From: an uncultured Fluviicola sp. | GTDB taxonomy: Bacteria > Bacteroidota > Bacteroidia > Flavobacteriales_D > Crocinitomicaceae | Direction: 5' to 3' | NCBI GenBank assembly: GCA_913009205.1 | Contig: CAJVYC010000007.1 | Span: forward strand, 62,001-126,000 | DNA length: 64,000 nt | In this document: piece by piece, positions 30,678 through 41,443 of the stretch | Numbering within the stretch: position 1 is the stretch's first letter | Layout of the letters: each line of letters begins with the position of its first letter | The notes under the pieces: model-generated | The model's input: only the letters and a program-made list of their open reading frames with translations | The model's database searches: none | What the model was told of the DNA's origin: nothing | Program-made: the position numbers and the translations under genes

Positions 30678-32156
30678 CTAGTATGCTTTTGCAAATATAA
30701 CGCGCCCAGCGGATGGTTTTCCAGTCACTATGCATTCTCCTGTCTCCTCTTCTCTGTCGAAAGGAATACAACGAATTGTCGCTTTAGTTTCTTCTTTAAT
30801 TTGTTTCTCTGTTTCTTCAGTTCCATCCCAATGTGCCAAAAAGAATCCTCCTTCAGATTCAATTTTCACCTTAAATTCATCGTAAGAATCGATTGGGCGA
30901 ATATTGTTCTTTCTAAACTCTAACGCTCTATTGTATAAGTTCGATTGAATATCCTCTAGCAATGACTCAATGTGAGCATCAACACCATCAAATGGCAGAA
31001 CTTCTTTTGTCTTATTGTCTCTTCTGGCAACCTCAATATTTCCATTTTCGAGGTCTCTCATTCCCATTGCCAATCGAACTGGAACTCCTTTTGCTTCATA
31101 CTCAGCAAATTTCCATCCTGGACGACGGTTATCATCATCATCAAATTTGAATGAAATTCCTTTCGCTTTCAACTTAGCACTAAGCTCATCAATCTTTTCA
31201 GTAATTGCAGCCAAATCCTCATCTTTCTTATAGATAGGAATAGCAACTACTTGAATTGGCGCAATTGCAGGAGGTAAAACCAATCCTTCATCATCTGAAT
31301 GCGTCATAATTAAAGCACCCATTAAACGCGTTGAAACACCCCAAGAGGTAGCCCAAACATATTCTTGCTTTCCTTCTTTATCTGCAAACTTCACATCAAA
31401 TGCTTTCGCAAAGTTCTGACCTAAGAAATGTGATGTCCCAGCCTGCAAAGCCTTTCCGTCTTGCATCATAGCCTCAATGGTATAGGTAGCATCTGCTCCA
31501 GCAAATCGCTCACTGTCTGACTTCTCACCTTTAATAACAGGCATCGCCATTGATTTCTCAGCGAATTCAGCATACACATTGTTCATTAACTCAGTTTCGG
31601 CTAACGCTTCGGCTTTCGTTTGATGAGCAGTGTGCCCTTCTTGCCATAAAAACTCAGCAGTTCTTAAAAAGATACGTGTACGCATCTCCCAACGAACAAC
31701 ATTTGCCCATTGATTAATAAGAATAGGTAAATCACGATACGATTGAATCCACTTTTTATATGTACTCCAGATTATCGCCTCACTTGTAGGACGTACAATC
31801 AATTCCTCTGTTAATTTAGCTTTTGGATCAACGATCAACTTCCCTTTATTGTCAGGATCGTCAATAAGTCTGTGATGCGTCACTACAGCGCACTCCTTAG
31901 CAAATCCTTCAGCATTTTTTTCTTCTGCTTCAAATAAACTTTTAGGAATAAATATTGGAAAGTAAGCGTTTGAATGTCCAGTTTCCTTGAATTTTGCATC
32001 CAAGATATCTCTCATTTTTTCCCAGATAGCATAGCCATATGGCTTAATCACCATACAACCTCTTACTCCTGAATCTTCAGCAAGATCAGCTCTTTGAACT
32101 ATTTCATTGTACCATTTGGAATAATCCTCTTCTCTTGTAGTATACTTTTGCGCCAT
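30678..32156 (-). CDS. proS: Prolyl-tRNA synthetase
   Basis: [47 protein letters not shown] at 32156 ([12 protein letters not shown]). Confidence 0.97.
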   Translation of the reverse strand: MAQKYTTREEDYSKWYNEIVQRADLAEDSGVRGCMVIKPYGYAIWEKMRDILDAKFKETGHSNAYFPIFIPKSLFEAEEKNAEGFAKECAVVTHHRLIDDPDNKGKLIVDPKAKLTEELIVRPTSEAIIWSTYKKWIQSYRDLPILINQWANVVRWEMRTRIFLRTAEFLWQEGHTAHQTKAEALAETELMNNVYAEFAEKSMAMPVIKGEKSDSERFAGADATYTIEAMMQDGKALQAGTSHFLGQNFAKAFDVKFADKEGKQEYVWATSWGVSTRLMGALIMTHSDDEGLVLPPAIAPIQVVAIPIYKKDEDLAAITEKIDELSAKLKAKGISFKFDDDDNRRPGWKFAEYEAKGVPVRLAMGMRDLENGNIEVARRDNKTKEVLPFDGVDAHIESLLEDIQSNLYNRALEFRKNNIRPIDSYDEFKVKIESEGGFFLAHWDGTEETEKQIKEETKATIRCIPFDREEETGECIVTGKPSAGRVIFAKAY

Positions 32157-32229
32157 ATTTAATAGGAAATGCGTGAGTTTAAGAGGTAAAAATAGGAAAA
32201 TCAAAGAGAACAGCCCTAGCAATAAACAA

Positions 32230-32262
32230 AAAAGGGGAAGCTTTTGCCTCCCCTTTCGATTT
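32230..32262 (-). terminator. Terminator of the PKD-domain gene
   Basis: Minus strand AAAGGGGAGGCAAAAGCTTCCCCTTTTTT. Confidence 0.75.
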
Positions 32263-32276
32263 TAAACTTTTTAAAC

Positions 32277-34223
32277 TTAATGGAGTACCGAAATTCTTCG
32301 AACTTCGTTTTGTCCATTTGATAAATTCACTTTTAACAAATACTCTCCGTTCGCCATTGATTGAGTTGACAATACTGCTGCATTTGCACCAGTAAACTGA
32401 GTCAAAACAGATCTTCCTGCTAAATCAAGTACTTCTACATTAAAAATAACTTCTGATGATTCAACTGTAATCTGATCAGATGCCGGAACTGGATAAACTG
32501 AAATTGATGTTGCTCCCAATTCTTCAATACCGATGATAGAAACAGTGATATCCTGTGTTAATGAATCAACACCACAAGAATCTGTTACAATTAATGTTAC
32601 TGTATATGTTGCATTTGCAGTATATGTATGACTTGCATCTTCGGTTGTGTAAGTAGTCATATCGCCCATATCCCAACTATAAGTTGTTGTACCGTTAGTT
32701 GCTGATGTATTTGTGAAATCATATGATGGCTCATTATCCGTTACCGTAAAAGAAGTAACCGGATCCGTACAGACAAATACGTAAATGTCGTATGAAATTG
32801 AACTTGTACCACAATCATCAGTAACAACAAGTGTTACAGTATACGTTCCTGTTGTAGCATATGTATTCGAAGGGTTTTGCATACTTGATACATTTCCATC
32901 ACCGAAATCCCAAGCCCAAGTCGTAGAGGTACCTGTAACAGTACTACCGTCAGTGAAATCGCCTTGATCTCCAGTAATTATAGAGCTAAAATCTACAATT
33001 GGATTATTACACGCAACAACAGTCACAGATTGACAACTAGAATCCATTGAACCACATCCATTAACAGTTACCAAGCAAACTGTGTATGTTCCTGCCATAG
33101 TATAAACATGCGTTGGGTTTTGCAATGTCGATGTGTTACCATCGCCTAAGTCCCAAAGTAATGTTGCTACAGCTGAAGGTGAATAAGTTAGATCTGTAAA
33201 ATCAACACTTAAACCATTCACAGCAGAAGCCCAAACAGTATTAATTGAATCACCAACAGGAATTACGATATCTGTAACACAATTTGATGTCCAACCAAAA
33301 ATTGTATCCGTCAGCATTACGTCTGCATTGTACCCAATACTTGGGAATGTATGCGAAGGACTAATGGCATTCTCCGTAGCACTTCCATCACCATAATCCC
33401 ATGTATACGAAAGTTCAGGTGAACCAATTGTATCCGCTAAATTATACATTCGATCAGAATTTATCGGCGAAGAATTATTTGTAAACGTAGTTGTACCAGT
33501 TGTTAAACAATAGTCAGCTGCCATGAAGTCGGCATCCAAAGTGTATTTAACGTAAGGTCCTCCAATCATATCGCAATTAACAGGAACCCCTCCAATAGCA
33601 ATATCGTATGAATTTGACCAAACACCACCGATATTAACTCCGGCAAGCCATTCATCGGCTCCATCAGCTGCGTTGTAATCAGAAAACAACAATCCAATTC
33701 CGTTAGGATCGTCATTTGTTACAACGATAACATAAGGCTGTGTTACAACAGTTGGGAAAAATGCTACAGTTTTCTTTAGTAAAGCCAAGTTTCCAGCATA
33801 GAAGTTCGTATCAACACTAACGGTAGCCGTTGTTATTGGTAGACCTGTTGGAAGAGAATCCGCTCCAGCAAGAAACATTTGTACAGTAACAGTTTGCGTG
33901 ATACCTCCTACAGCATCTAATTTATATCCGTGAAATTCGTAACCTGAAATGGTCAATGCTTGAGGAGCGTTATAATATTGACTAATCCCTAATGCAGAAG
34001 TTGCATTATTAATACTCAATGCACTGAGGCCAGTAGCCTTAGAAAGTGTGTATTGATTTGTGTCAAGATTACAAGAAGCTAATTTCTGCGACGAATTGTA
34101 ATTTGTTATCGATGCGCCTGAAGCACTCGAAGTGTTTACAAGCTCAACATCAATAGCTTGAAGGGTTTGAGAATGGCCAATAGTTGCTACAAAGCAACAA
34201 GCCAACAGTAGTGTTTTTTTCAT
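32277..34223 (-). CDS. PKD-domain protein with T9SS type A sorting domain
   Basis: Repeated YxWDFGDGxxSxxxNPxHxY PKD units; C-terminal VYPVPASDQITVESSE...GEYLLKV. Confidence 0.9.
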   Translation of the reverse strand: MKKTLLLACCFVATIGHSQTLQAIDVELVNTSSASGASITNYNSSQKLASCNLDTNQYTLSKATGLSALSINNATSALGISQYYNAPQALTISGYEFHGYKLDAVGGITQTVTVQMFLAGADSLPTGLPITTATVSVDTNFYAGNLALLKKTVAFFPTVVTQPYVIVVTNDDPNGIGLLFSDYNAADGADEWLAGVNIGGVWSNSYDIAIGGVPVNCDMIGGPYVKYTLDADFMAADYCLTTGTTTFTNNSSPINSDRMYNLADTIGSPELSYTWDYGDGSATENAISPSHTFPSIGYNADVMLTDTIFGWTSNCVTDIVIPVGDSINTVWASAVNGLSVDFTDLTYSPSAVATLLWDLGDGNTSTLQNPTHVYTMAGTYTVCLVTVNGCGSMDSSCQSVTVVACNNPIVDFSSIITGDQGDFTDGSTVTGTSTTWAWDFGDGNVSSMQNPSNTYATTGTYTVTLVVTDDCGTSSISYDIYVFVCTDPVTSFTVTDNEPSYDFTNTSATNGTTTYSWDMGDMTTYTTEDASHTYTANATYTVTLIVTDSCGVDSLTQDITVSIIGIEELGATSISVYPVPASDQITVESSEVIFNVEVLDLAGRSVLTQFTGANAAVLSTQSMANGEYLLKVNLSNGQNEVRRISVLH

Positions 34224-34273
34224 AGTGGTAAGTTCGTTTACCGCAAAGATAACACTAAAATTTCAGTCAGAAA

Positions 34274-35806
34274 TTATTTTTTCAACCCTTCCCTAATCTC
34301 GTCTTCGAAAGAAATCTTTTTTATTTTACTTCGGACCCATGAAGAAATATCAAAATACTCCAAAACAACTCGCTCATTGTGATCTTTCAATAATTCAGAA
34401 ATTTCTTTCTCCATCTTTTCAAAAATCTCAATACGATTCACAGATTCAACTGTCTTTGCGAGTTTACGGATGCTCTTAATACAAACGTTCTCAACCTGAT
34501 AATCACGCTCTTGTTTACTTAAATACCTGTTTGTTGACTTAACAACATATTCCAAGAAGTCATAATTCTCTAATTCATAATGAATTACAATATTAAACAA
34601 CCTTGAGAAGCTGTAAATATCTTGACGTAAATTTTGCTCGTTATCATTAAGAACTTCATTGATATATTGAAGTGCCTTTTTATAATCTCTAGTCCCGAAA
34701 TAACTGTAGGCTTTATTATATGTCAAAAGCACTTCCATTTCTTTACTGATTTTACCTTCGTAAAACGCTTGTTGTTTTTCGATTTCAGTAATAAGCTGAA
34801 CGCTTTTATCAAATTCTCCCATTGCGTGAAGCAGCAACAATTCTTGATTGTAAGTGTTCGAGAAAATTCGAACGGAAATATCAATAGAGTTAAATCCTTT
34901 CTTTCCGTGCAGACTCCTTATCATAAGAATTAGCTCTTGCGCTTCATTAAAGTCTTTATTATCAATGTGACATCTCAAAAGGTGGAAAAGAGTATTTACA
35001 TAGCGTTGACCCGTATCCAATTTGATATATGGATTATTGTCTAGAATTTCTTGCGTTCTATTGAAAAACTGGAAACTATCTCTATAATTTCTATTCGTGG
35101 CCGCACAAAGCCCCTTTATGTAGTAACAAATAGATGCCGCTTTTGTCGACACAGCGGTGTTCTTGCCTTTAATCAAATGGTAATCGGCGATATCCTCTAC
35201 AACTTGTCTTTCCCTCTCATTTCTCGTGAAACCACCGGATCTAAAGATCAAGTTGATTTTAGAGTAGATAACTGTGTATTCAGCAAGATTACGGAGCTTT
35301 GCAATTACCATCTCTTCTTCTTCGACCAATTTATCAAGATCGGTTGAGAACTCACCTGATTCATAGGCAGATTCAAGCAATTTCTTTTCCCAACCTATCA
35401 ATTCAAACCAATAATAGAATTTCTCATACCGTTTCGCCGTTTGTTTTGCTCGACCAACAAACTTCTCACATTCTTTGTACAAGGCCTTATTGTAAAGGAT
35501 TTCAACATTTTTAATTTCTTGCTTAAGAGAACTACTGATACTTTGCTCACTATAGTAGGATCTTAAACTTTTCAGAATCAATTTATACAGGTGATTCTTT
35601 TCCGATGGAAGGTGCTTAATAAAAGTTTGATTTTCGAATTCTTCTTTTAAAGCATTTTCATCATAAGATGATTGGCGCTCGATATAATCGAAGATCTTCA
35701 AGTAATTCTTCTCACCAGATTGCAGAGAAGAAGACAGCTTAAAAAATCGTTTCTCTGACTTGGTCAAAGATTTAACGAGCTTAAACAGTTCCGTTGACGG
35801 CTTCAT
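34274..35806 (-). CDS. Hypothetical TPR/helical-repeat-like protein
   Basis: 510 aa helical, lysine/glutamate-rich, no recognised catalytic motif. Confidence 0.75.
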   Translation of the reverse strand: MKPSTELFKLVKSLTKSEKRFFKLSSSLQSGEKNYLKIFDYIERQSSYDENALKEEFENQTFIKHLPSEKNHLYKLILKSLRSYYSEQSISSSLKQEIKNVEILYNKALYKECEKFVGRAKQTAKRYEKFYYWFELIGWEKKLLESAYESGEFSTDLDKLVEEEEMVIAKLRNLAEYTVIYSKINLIFRSGGFTRNERERQVVEDIADYHLIKGKNTAVSTKAASICYYIKGLCAATNRNYRDSFQFFNRTQEILDNNPYIKLDTGQRYVNTLFHLLRCHIDNKDFNEAQELILMIRSLHGKKGFNSIDISVRIFSNTYNQELLLLHAMGEFDKSVQLITEIEKQQAFYEGKISKEMEVLLTYNKAYSYFGTRDYKKALQYINEVLNDNEQNLRQDIYSFSRLFNIVIHYELENYDFLEYVVKSTNRYLSKQERDYQVENVCIKSIRKLAKTVESVNRIEIFEKMEKEISELLKDHNERVVLEYFDISSWVRSKIKKISFEDEIREGLKK

Positions 35807-35988
35807 AGTTTAACTTTTAAATGAGATATAACGCCACAATTTAAGAATAAGATTTAAACAATAAAAGTCCGATTCAAATTTAAATTTGGAAACATAAAAA
35901 TTAAAACCACTGTGAAAACAGGTGTTATGGTGCTTATAGCTTAACCCCTAATCAATACTCTGCCAATTCCATAGACTATAAGAATACA

Positions 35989-36020
35989 AGAAAGGCCTTG
36001 GATTCCCAAGACCTTTCTTT
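35989..36020 (-). terminator. Terminator of glucosaminidase/LysM gene
   Basis: AAGAAAGGCCTTGGATTCCCAAGACCTTTCTTT. Confidence 0.7.
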
Positions 36021-36059
36021 AACAACAACAAACTAAAAAACTTCAATACGGATTCGAAC

Positions 36060-36965
36060 CTATCTGAGGTTAACAGATTCACCTTTTGATGCAGTTGTAC
36101 CATCAGTGAAATTATTTAATTTTTTAAATGACTTAACATTAGTAGCATACATTTGAGACAATTCTTCGACTCTCATATCTGTTTTAGCTACAATTTCTTT
36201 ATTCTTGAATATAATTCCTCTTCTTTTTGGCTGAATGTAAATGATATCGCCTTCTTCCAACACATCTTTGTTTCCATCAAAGTTATTATATCTGTAAAGC
36301 TGTGATAAATTCAATCCAAATTCTTTTGAGATTTTATAAAACGTATCTCCTTTTTGGGCCAAAACATATTTTACCTTACTCTCATGCAAAACAACATTGT
36401 GATTGTTCGAATACACATCAGTTGAAGCAATCAATTCGGACTTATAACCTTCTGAAAGCAATCCATTTCTGTCGTACTGATCCAAATTCAAATCTTCGAT
36501 AATTCCAATAAGTAAATCTGGATATTTAGGATTCGTTGCATACCCAGCTTTCTTCAAACCCTTTGCCCAAGACTTATAATCAGTTACATCGTATGTAAAT
36601 AAAAAAGCATATCGGCTGTATCCCATTAAAAATTCAGAATGATCTTTATATGATTGATCCGCTGTTTTATACACACGGAAACATTCGTTATCCTTATCAT
36701 CGTCCAGATACATTTTCTTTCCTGTCCATCCGTGGCATTTAATTCCAAAGTGATTGTTACCCGAAATTGCTAATGCAGAATTACCACTTCCACTCTCAAG
36801 AATACCTTGGGCTAAAGTGATACTCGCTGGAATATTGTTGTCGATCATTTGTTGAATCGCAGTTGCTTTCCAATGATCTACATACTCCGATTTGGTAATA
36901 CGTACATCATTAGCGAAGCTTGTGCCGGCCAATAACAATGCTGATAATGTAATTACTCTTTTCAT
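36060..36965 (-). CDS. Glucosaminidase domain and LysM peptidoglycan hydrolase
   Basis: ASITLAQGILESGSGNSALAISGNNHFGIKCH; LysM YVLAQKGDTFYKISKEFGLNLSQL. Confidence 0.92.
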   Translation of the reverse strand: MKRVITLSALLLAGTSFANDVRITKSEYVDHWKATAIQQMIDNNIPASITLAQGILESGSGNSALAISGNNHFGIKCHGWTGKKMYLDDDKDNECFRVYKTADQSYKDHSEFLMGYSRYAFLFTYDVTDYKSWAKGLKKAGYATNPKYPDLLIGIIEDLNLDQYDRNGLLSEGYKSELIASTDVYSNNHNVVLHESKVKYVLAQKGDTFYKISKEFGLNLSQLYRYNNFDGNKDVLEEGDIIYIQPKRRGIIFKNKEIVAKTDMRVEELSQMYATNVKSFKKLNNFTDGTTASKGESVNLR

Positions 36966-36995
36966 GTTGTTTGTTGTTGTGATCTATTATTACGG

Positions 36996-37190
36996 TTGAT
37001 TGTGCTTTTTGTTACAAAAATTATTGAAAACAAACGGGTCATTCAAAAGAATGTGATTAATGCATTATCCAAATCAATTCTATCCGATTCCATCGATACC
37101 AGTAAGAATGTCATACTCGATATTTTCGATGACCAAATCGTGTTTCGAAAACCAATAAATGAGGAAGAAGAAGTAGTAATAGCAATTTAA
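36996..37190 (+). CDS. Possible small protein (TTG start)
   Basis: 64-codon ORF followed by a terminator hairpin; coding-like C-terminus. Confidence 0.4.
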   Translation: MIVLFVTKIIENKRVIQKNVINALSKSILSDSIDTSKNVILDIFDDQIVFRKPINEEEEVVIAI

Positions 37191-37210
37191 TAATAGATTT
37201 AAATTCTAAG

Positions 37211-37243
37211 AAAGGCGTCTAAGTTAAAACTAGACGTCTTTTT
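37211..37243 (+). terminator. Terminator after the small ORF
   Basis: AAAGGCGTCTAAGTTAAAACTAGACGTCTTTTT. Confidence 0.75.
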
Positions 37244-37276
37244 CGATGGAGAATTTTCCTTATTTTTATACTTCGA

Positions 37277-37789
37277 ATGAAACTATTTAAATACGTCATT
37301 TCCGCAATTACTTTGATCGCATTGTTCTTCGTTATTTACGCGATTGTGAGTATTGACAATGAATCAGGTATAATTAATACGCTAATCTTTTCAACCTATA
37401 TAACCTTTACATTCGCAGTGATACTAACATATAGAGTTTCACTTATCGGAAAGGAAAAAATCAATTGGGCCACCCTTGGATTGGCTGGCGCGATAGTTCT
37501 CAGTTTGTACTTTATGGAAAGTGATAAAGGTTTGGTTTACACGCTTTGGGATTTTACACTTGTTGGATTCATTTTACTTTGTGGAAAGGCAATCTTTCAA
37601 ATTACCCCTAAAAAGAAGCCGCTTTCCCTACCAACTAAGGCTTTAACGATTTCAATGGTAGCTCTTTTCACATCTATCGTCATCTTCCAAATAGGATCTC
37701 CCACTCTATTTTACATTACTGAATGGCTGATGATTGTACTAAGCTTAATGCTCATTGTCAACTTCTTCTTAAAAACAAAAGAAGTTTAG
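37277..37789 (+). CDS. Hypothetical integral membrane protein
   Basis: 170 aa, about six hydrophobic segments. Confidence 0.75.
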   Translation: MKLFKYVISAITLIALFFVIYAIVSIDNESGIINTLIFSTYITFTFAVILTYRVSLIGKEKINWATLGLAGAIVLSLYFMESDKGLVYTLWDFTLVGFILLCGKAIFQITPKKKPLSLPTKALTISMVALFTSIVIFQIGSPTLFYITEWLMIVLSLMLIVNFFLKTKEV

Positions 37790-38673
37790 TCTACATAAGT
37801 TCCAAAGCCCTTTAATCTTTTTGTCCAATACGCTGACTTAGTAACATCAGTGACAATTACGCCTTTACTTGAACTTGAGTGGATCATCATTAAAGGACTG
37901 CCCTTTTCAGAAATGACAATTCCAACGTGTGAGACACCAGAACCATTATCGAAAAAAACCAAATCTCCTTTTTGAGCGTTCTTGACTTTAACCTTTGGCG
38001 CATCATTGAATTGATCCACAGCTCTTCTCGGTAACTTCGAACCATTTTTCGACATCACATAACTTGTAAACCCACTGCAATCAAATCCATCCGGTGAACT
38101 TCCCGCCCAAACGTATGGAGTTCCCAATTGCTTCTTGGCAGTTATCAATATTTGATCTCTTAACCCAGGGTTTTCGACAACTATTGTCGAATCCAAAATA
38201 TTTGAATCCAATGGTGTCACATCAATTTCTGGTAGTTCCTCAAAGAGAACATCGATCAACTCTTGAACTTCTTCAAATTCTTTTTGTTTTCCTAAACGCT
38301 TAAGATCGGCAGCCCAAGAAATCATATCATTCTTTAGCCAAGCCAATTCATACATGTGGGAATTCATTATTTTCTCTCCATCATTTGAATTTTTCACAAT
38401 CAAAAACAAAGCCTTTGCTTCATCAAGTGCTTTAGGATGCGTCAAAAGCCAATATTCATTTTGGGCAAGTTGAAACAAACTAATACTCTTGTAATAGGCC
38501 GGTAGCATTGAGAAATCATATTCGGGATCATCCAGCAATCGACTTGATCTCCGCCTCACCTTCTTATAGTGACCTTGATCAAAAAACATTTCCAGTTTAT
38601 CCAACCGCGGATTCTGAGCATCAGCAATAAAACTGATTAAAAATGTAATCAATAAAATACCTATTCCTTTCAT
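37786..38673 (-). CDS. NlpC/P60 family (C40) peptidase
   Basis: LGTPYVWAGSSPDGFDCSGFTSYVM; GDLVFFDNGSGVSHVGIV. Confidence 0.92.
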   Translation of the reverse strand: MKGIGILLITFLISFIADAQNPRLDKLEMFFDQGHYKKVRRRSSRLLDDPEYDFSMLPAYYKSISLFQLAQNEYWLLTHPKALDEAKALFLIVKNSNDGEKIMNSHMYELAWLKNDMISWAADLKRLGKQKEFEEVQELIDVLFEELPEIDVTPLDSNILDSTIVVENPGLRDQILITAKKQLGTPYVWAGSSPDGFDCSGFTSYVMSKNGSKLPRRAVDQFNDAPKVKVKNAQKGDLVFFDNGSGVSHVGIVISEKGSPLMMIHSSSSKGVIVTDVTKSAYWTKRLKGFGTYVD

Positions 38674-38833
38674 AGACTAATTTGTATATGTAAATAACGA
38701 GAATTAATTCTTTCCTTTCACCGTTTGTACGAATTTCATTCCACAACGTCATGTTTATTCAGTACCTTCTATGGAATTAACATAATTTATATCCGCAATC
38801 TGTTACTAAACCGGCGTATTTTGCGTTATTTAA

Positions 38834-40459
38834 ATGAAACCCGAGTTTAATCCAGATTTCACATCATCTATGAGAATAGCCCCCTTAGTTATAGCACTTA
38901 TTCTGACAAGCATTTCCTACGGTCAGAAAGACAGAAACAAGGTTTCTACAACACAAAAATTTGACGAAGTTCTCACTTACGTTTCGAAACTATACGTCGA
39001 TAATGTAAATAGTGAAGCACTTACAGACGCAGCGATTATCGGTTTGCTTGAAAAATTAGATCCTCACTCTACTTATATTTCGAAAGAAGAAGTGAATGAG
39101 GCGAATGAAAGAATCAATGGAAATTTTGTTGGAATTGGAATTCGGTTTCAAATACTAAAAGACACTTTAATAGTTGTTGCGACAATTCCAGGTGGACCTT
39201 CAGAAAAACTCGGTCTGATGCCTGGAGACAAAATCATTACGATTGAAAACGAATCGGTTGCAGGAACGGGATTAAAAAACAGTCAGGTTCGAGAAAAACT
39301 ACTAGGAGATCGAGGAACTAAGGTAAAAGTTGAAATCCAAAGAAAGAAGACTAAGGATCTTATTCCCTTTGTGATTACGCGAGATATCATTCCTGTAAAC
39401 TCTGTTGACGCATCATACATGATAAATGATAGAACAGGATACATTAAACTAAACTCATTCTCAAGAACATCATTGAATGAAGTTCAAGACGGCATTCGAG
39501 ATTTGAAAAAACAAGGAATGGAAAACTTGATTTTTGACTTGCAAGGAAACGGAGGTGGACTTCTATACACTGCCAAGTATCTTGCTGACGAATTTTTAAG
39601 TGGAGATAAATTGATTGTTTATTCTGAAGGTCGCGCTCAACCAAGATCAGATTTGAGATCTGGACTCGCAGGTTTATGGGAAGGCGGAAAGCTTGTTTTA
39701 TTAACGGATGAGTATTCAGCATCGGCAAGTGAAATTTTATCTGGAGCAATACAGGATTGGGACAGAGGACTTATTGTTGGAAGAAGAACTTACGGTAAAG
39801 GTTTGGTTCAACGTCCGATTGACTTAACAGATGGTTCTCAAATGAGATTGACAATTGCGCGTTATTTCACGCCTAGTGGAAGGTTTATCCAGAAATCATA
39901 TGAAGACAAAAACGCCTACAGAAGTGACCTTCTTGATCGTTATGAAAACGGCGAGTTCATGCACCAAGACTCAATTAAAATGCCGGATTCATTAATGTTT
40001 GAAACAATACTCAAGCGTAGAAATGTTTACGGTGGCGGAGGAATTATGCCTGACTATTTTGTTCCATTGGACACTATGGAAGTGACGGATTACTTTTCTG
40101 ATCTAATTCGTTCAGGACATGTTAATTCGTTTGCCCTGATTTATATCGATGACAATCGCGAAGCAATGCTTGCGTCGTATCCTGAATTCAAGGACTTTAA
40201 AAATGGATTTTCAACAGATAAAAAATTCATGGATGAGTTTTTTGAATATGTCGATAAAGAGGACGATGAACTTGAATTTAATCAAGAAGAATATAACATT
40301 AGTGCGGAATTATTGAAACTGAGAATAAAAGCCATTTTAGCAAGAAATCTTTGGGGATACAGCGAATTCTATCAGATTTACAATGAATCCAATGAAATCT
40401 TACAAAAAGCTATCGAAGTTATAGAGTCTGACCTTTACGACCAAGCTGGTTTAGAATAA
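38834..40459 (+). CDS. S41 family C-terminal processing peptidase with PDZ domain
   Basis: GIGIRFQILKDTLIVVATIPGGPSEKLGLMPGDKI; TDEYSASASEILSGAIQDWDRG. Confidence 0.95.
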   Translation: MKPEFNPDFTSSMRIAPLVIALILTSISYGQKDRNKVSTTQKFDEVLTYVSKLYVDNVNSEALTDAAIIGLLEKLDPHSTYISKEEVNEANERINGNFVGIGIRFQILKDTLIVVATIPGGPSEKLGLMPGDKIITIENESVAGTGLKNSQVREKLLGDRGTKVKVEIQRKKTKDLIPFVITRDIIPVNSVDASYMINDRTGYIKLNSFSRTSLNEVQDGIRDLKKQGMENLIFDLQGNGGGLLYTAKYLADEFLSGDKLIVYSEGRAQPRSDLRSGLAGLWEGGKLVLLTDEYSASASEILSGAIQDWDRGLIVGRRTYGKGLVQRPIDLTDGSQMRLTIARYFTPSGRFIQKSYEDKNAYRSDLLDRYENGEFMHQDSIKMPDSLMFETILKRRNVYGGGGIMPDYFVPLDTMEVTDYFSDLIRSGHVNSFALIYIDDNREAMLASYPEFKDFKNGFSTDKKFMDEFFEYVDKEDDELEFNQEEYNISAELLKLRIKAILARNLWGYSEFYQIYNESNEILQKAIEVIESDLYDQAGLE

Positions 40460-40566
40460 GAATTGAATATTGAGTCTTAAACCCAAAAAATTGAACATTA
40501 AAAAAAGCAGTCTTGGCTCAGTTAAAACCGCTTTTTCTGTATCTTCGTTATTCTAATTTACACACT

Positions 40567-41079
40567 ATGAAAAAACTTTTAATTCCATTTTTTGCAATTT
40601 CTATTCTCGTTTCATGCGGTGAAGAAAAAGATCAAGTAACAGCTCAAGACAGAGACGCAGTGTCCAATATTAGTGCTGATGGCGATCTAACTCCCGCTCA
40701 GAGAAAAAAGATGAAGGAAGACTTCGAGAAAGAGACCAAAGCACAAGCTGACCTAGAAGCCTCTTTTACTTCTATGGAATTTGATAAATTGGTTCACGAT
40801 TTCGGAACGGTTAAAGCAGACACTGATAATTTCGTTGAAGTAATTGTAACAAACACAGGAAACAGACCGTTGATCATTTCAGAAGTATCTGCAAGTTGTG
40901 GATGCACAATGCCTAAGGAGCCAGAGGCTCCAATTCCTCCTGGTCAAACGGATATTATTGAAGTTAAATTCCATTCTAAACCAGGCCAGCTCGGTGAAGT
41001 ATCTAAAACTGTATCTGTTACAGCAAATACTGAAGAGGTAATCTCGAAATTTCAAATTAAAGCTTTCGTTAAAGAATAA
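40567..41079 (+). CDS. DUF1573 domain lipoprotein
   Basis: Lipobox ISILVSC; DFGTVKADT...NTGNRPLIISEVSASCGCTMPKEPEAPI; ATG at 40567 preferred. Confidence 0.88.
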   Translation: MKKLLIPFFAISILVSCGEEKDQVTAQDRDAVSNISADGDLTPAQRKKMKEDFEKETKAQADLEASFTSMEFDKLVHDFGTVKADTDNFVEVIVTNTGNRPLIISEVSASCGCTMPKEPEAPIPPGQTDIIEVKFHSKPGQLGEVSKTVSVTANTEEVISKFQIKAFVKE

Positions 41080-41100
41080 CAAAGGCTTAAACAACTAGTA

Positions 41101-41135
41101 AAAGGCGTCCAGGTTAAACCCAGACGCCTTTTTAA
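41101..41135 (+). terminator. Terminator after DUF1573 gene
   Basis: AAAGGCGTCCAGGTTAAACCCAGACGCCTTTTT. Confidence 0.85.
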
Positions 41136-41179
41136 TATCTCTTTTTTTGAGGTATTGAATCTTTTTCGAAATAGGTGTG

Positions 41180-41443
41180 TTACTCTACTTCTTCAAAGTC
41201 CACATCTTGAATATCATTCTGATTTGAAGCATCCTTTCCTATAACTCTTATTTTACCAAGAGACTGTCTTTTAAGATGTTTTTCTTTTTCGAATCGTTTT
41301 CTAGAATCCTTTTCTTGTTTTTTTTGAACGTGAATATTCTTGTTGTTGCTCCACTGAGCAAAAATGCGAATAACAACAAATGCTCCCAATAAAATTAGGA
41401 GCATTTTAAATAAACCCGTTACACTGGCTTCAGCGATATTCAT
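41180..41443 (-). CDS. Small hypothetical membrane protein
   Basis: 87 aa with one TM helix, directly downstream of carB. Confidence 0.75.
   Translation of the reverse strand: MNIAEASVTGLFKMLLILLGAFVVIRIFAQWSNNKNIHVQKKQEKDSRKRFEKEKHLKRQSLGKIRVIGKDASNQNDIQDVDFEEVE

Noticed and set aside
32277-34223. Internal repeats as a DNA repeat array or CRISPR
   Set aside because: They are PKD-domain coding repeats; no regular spacer/repeat structure.
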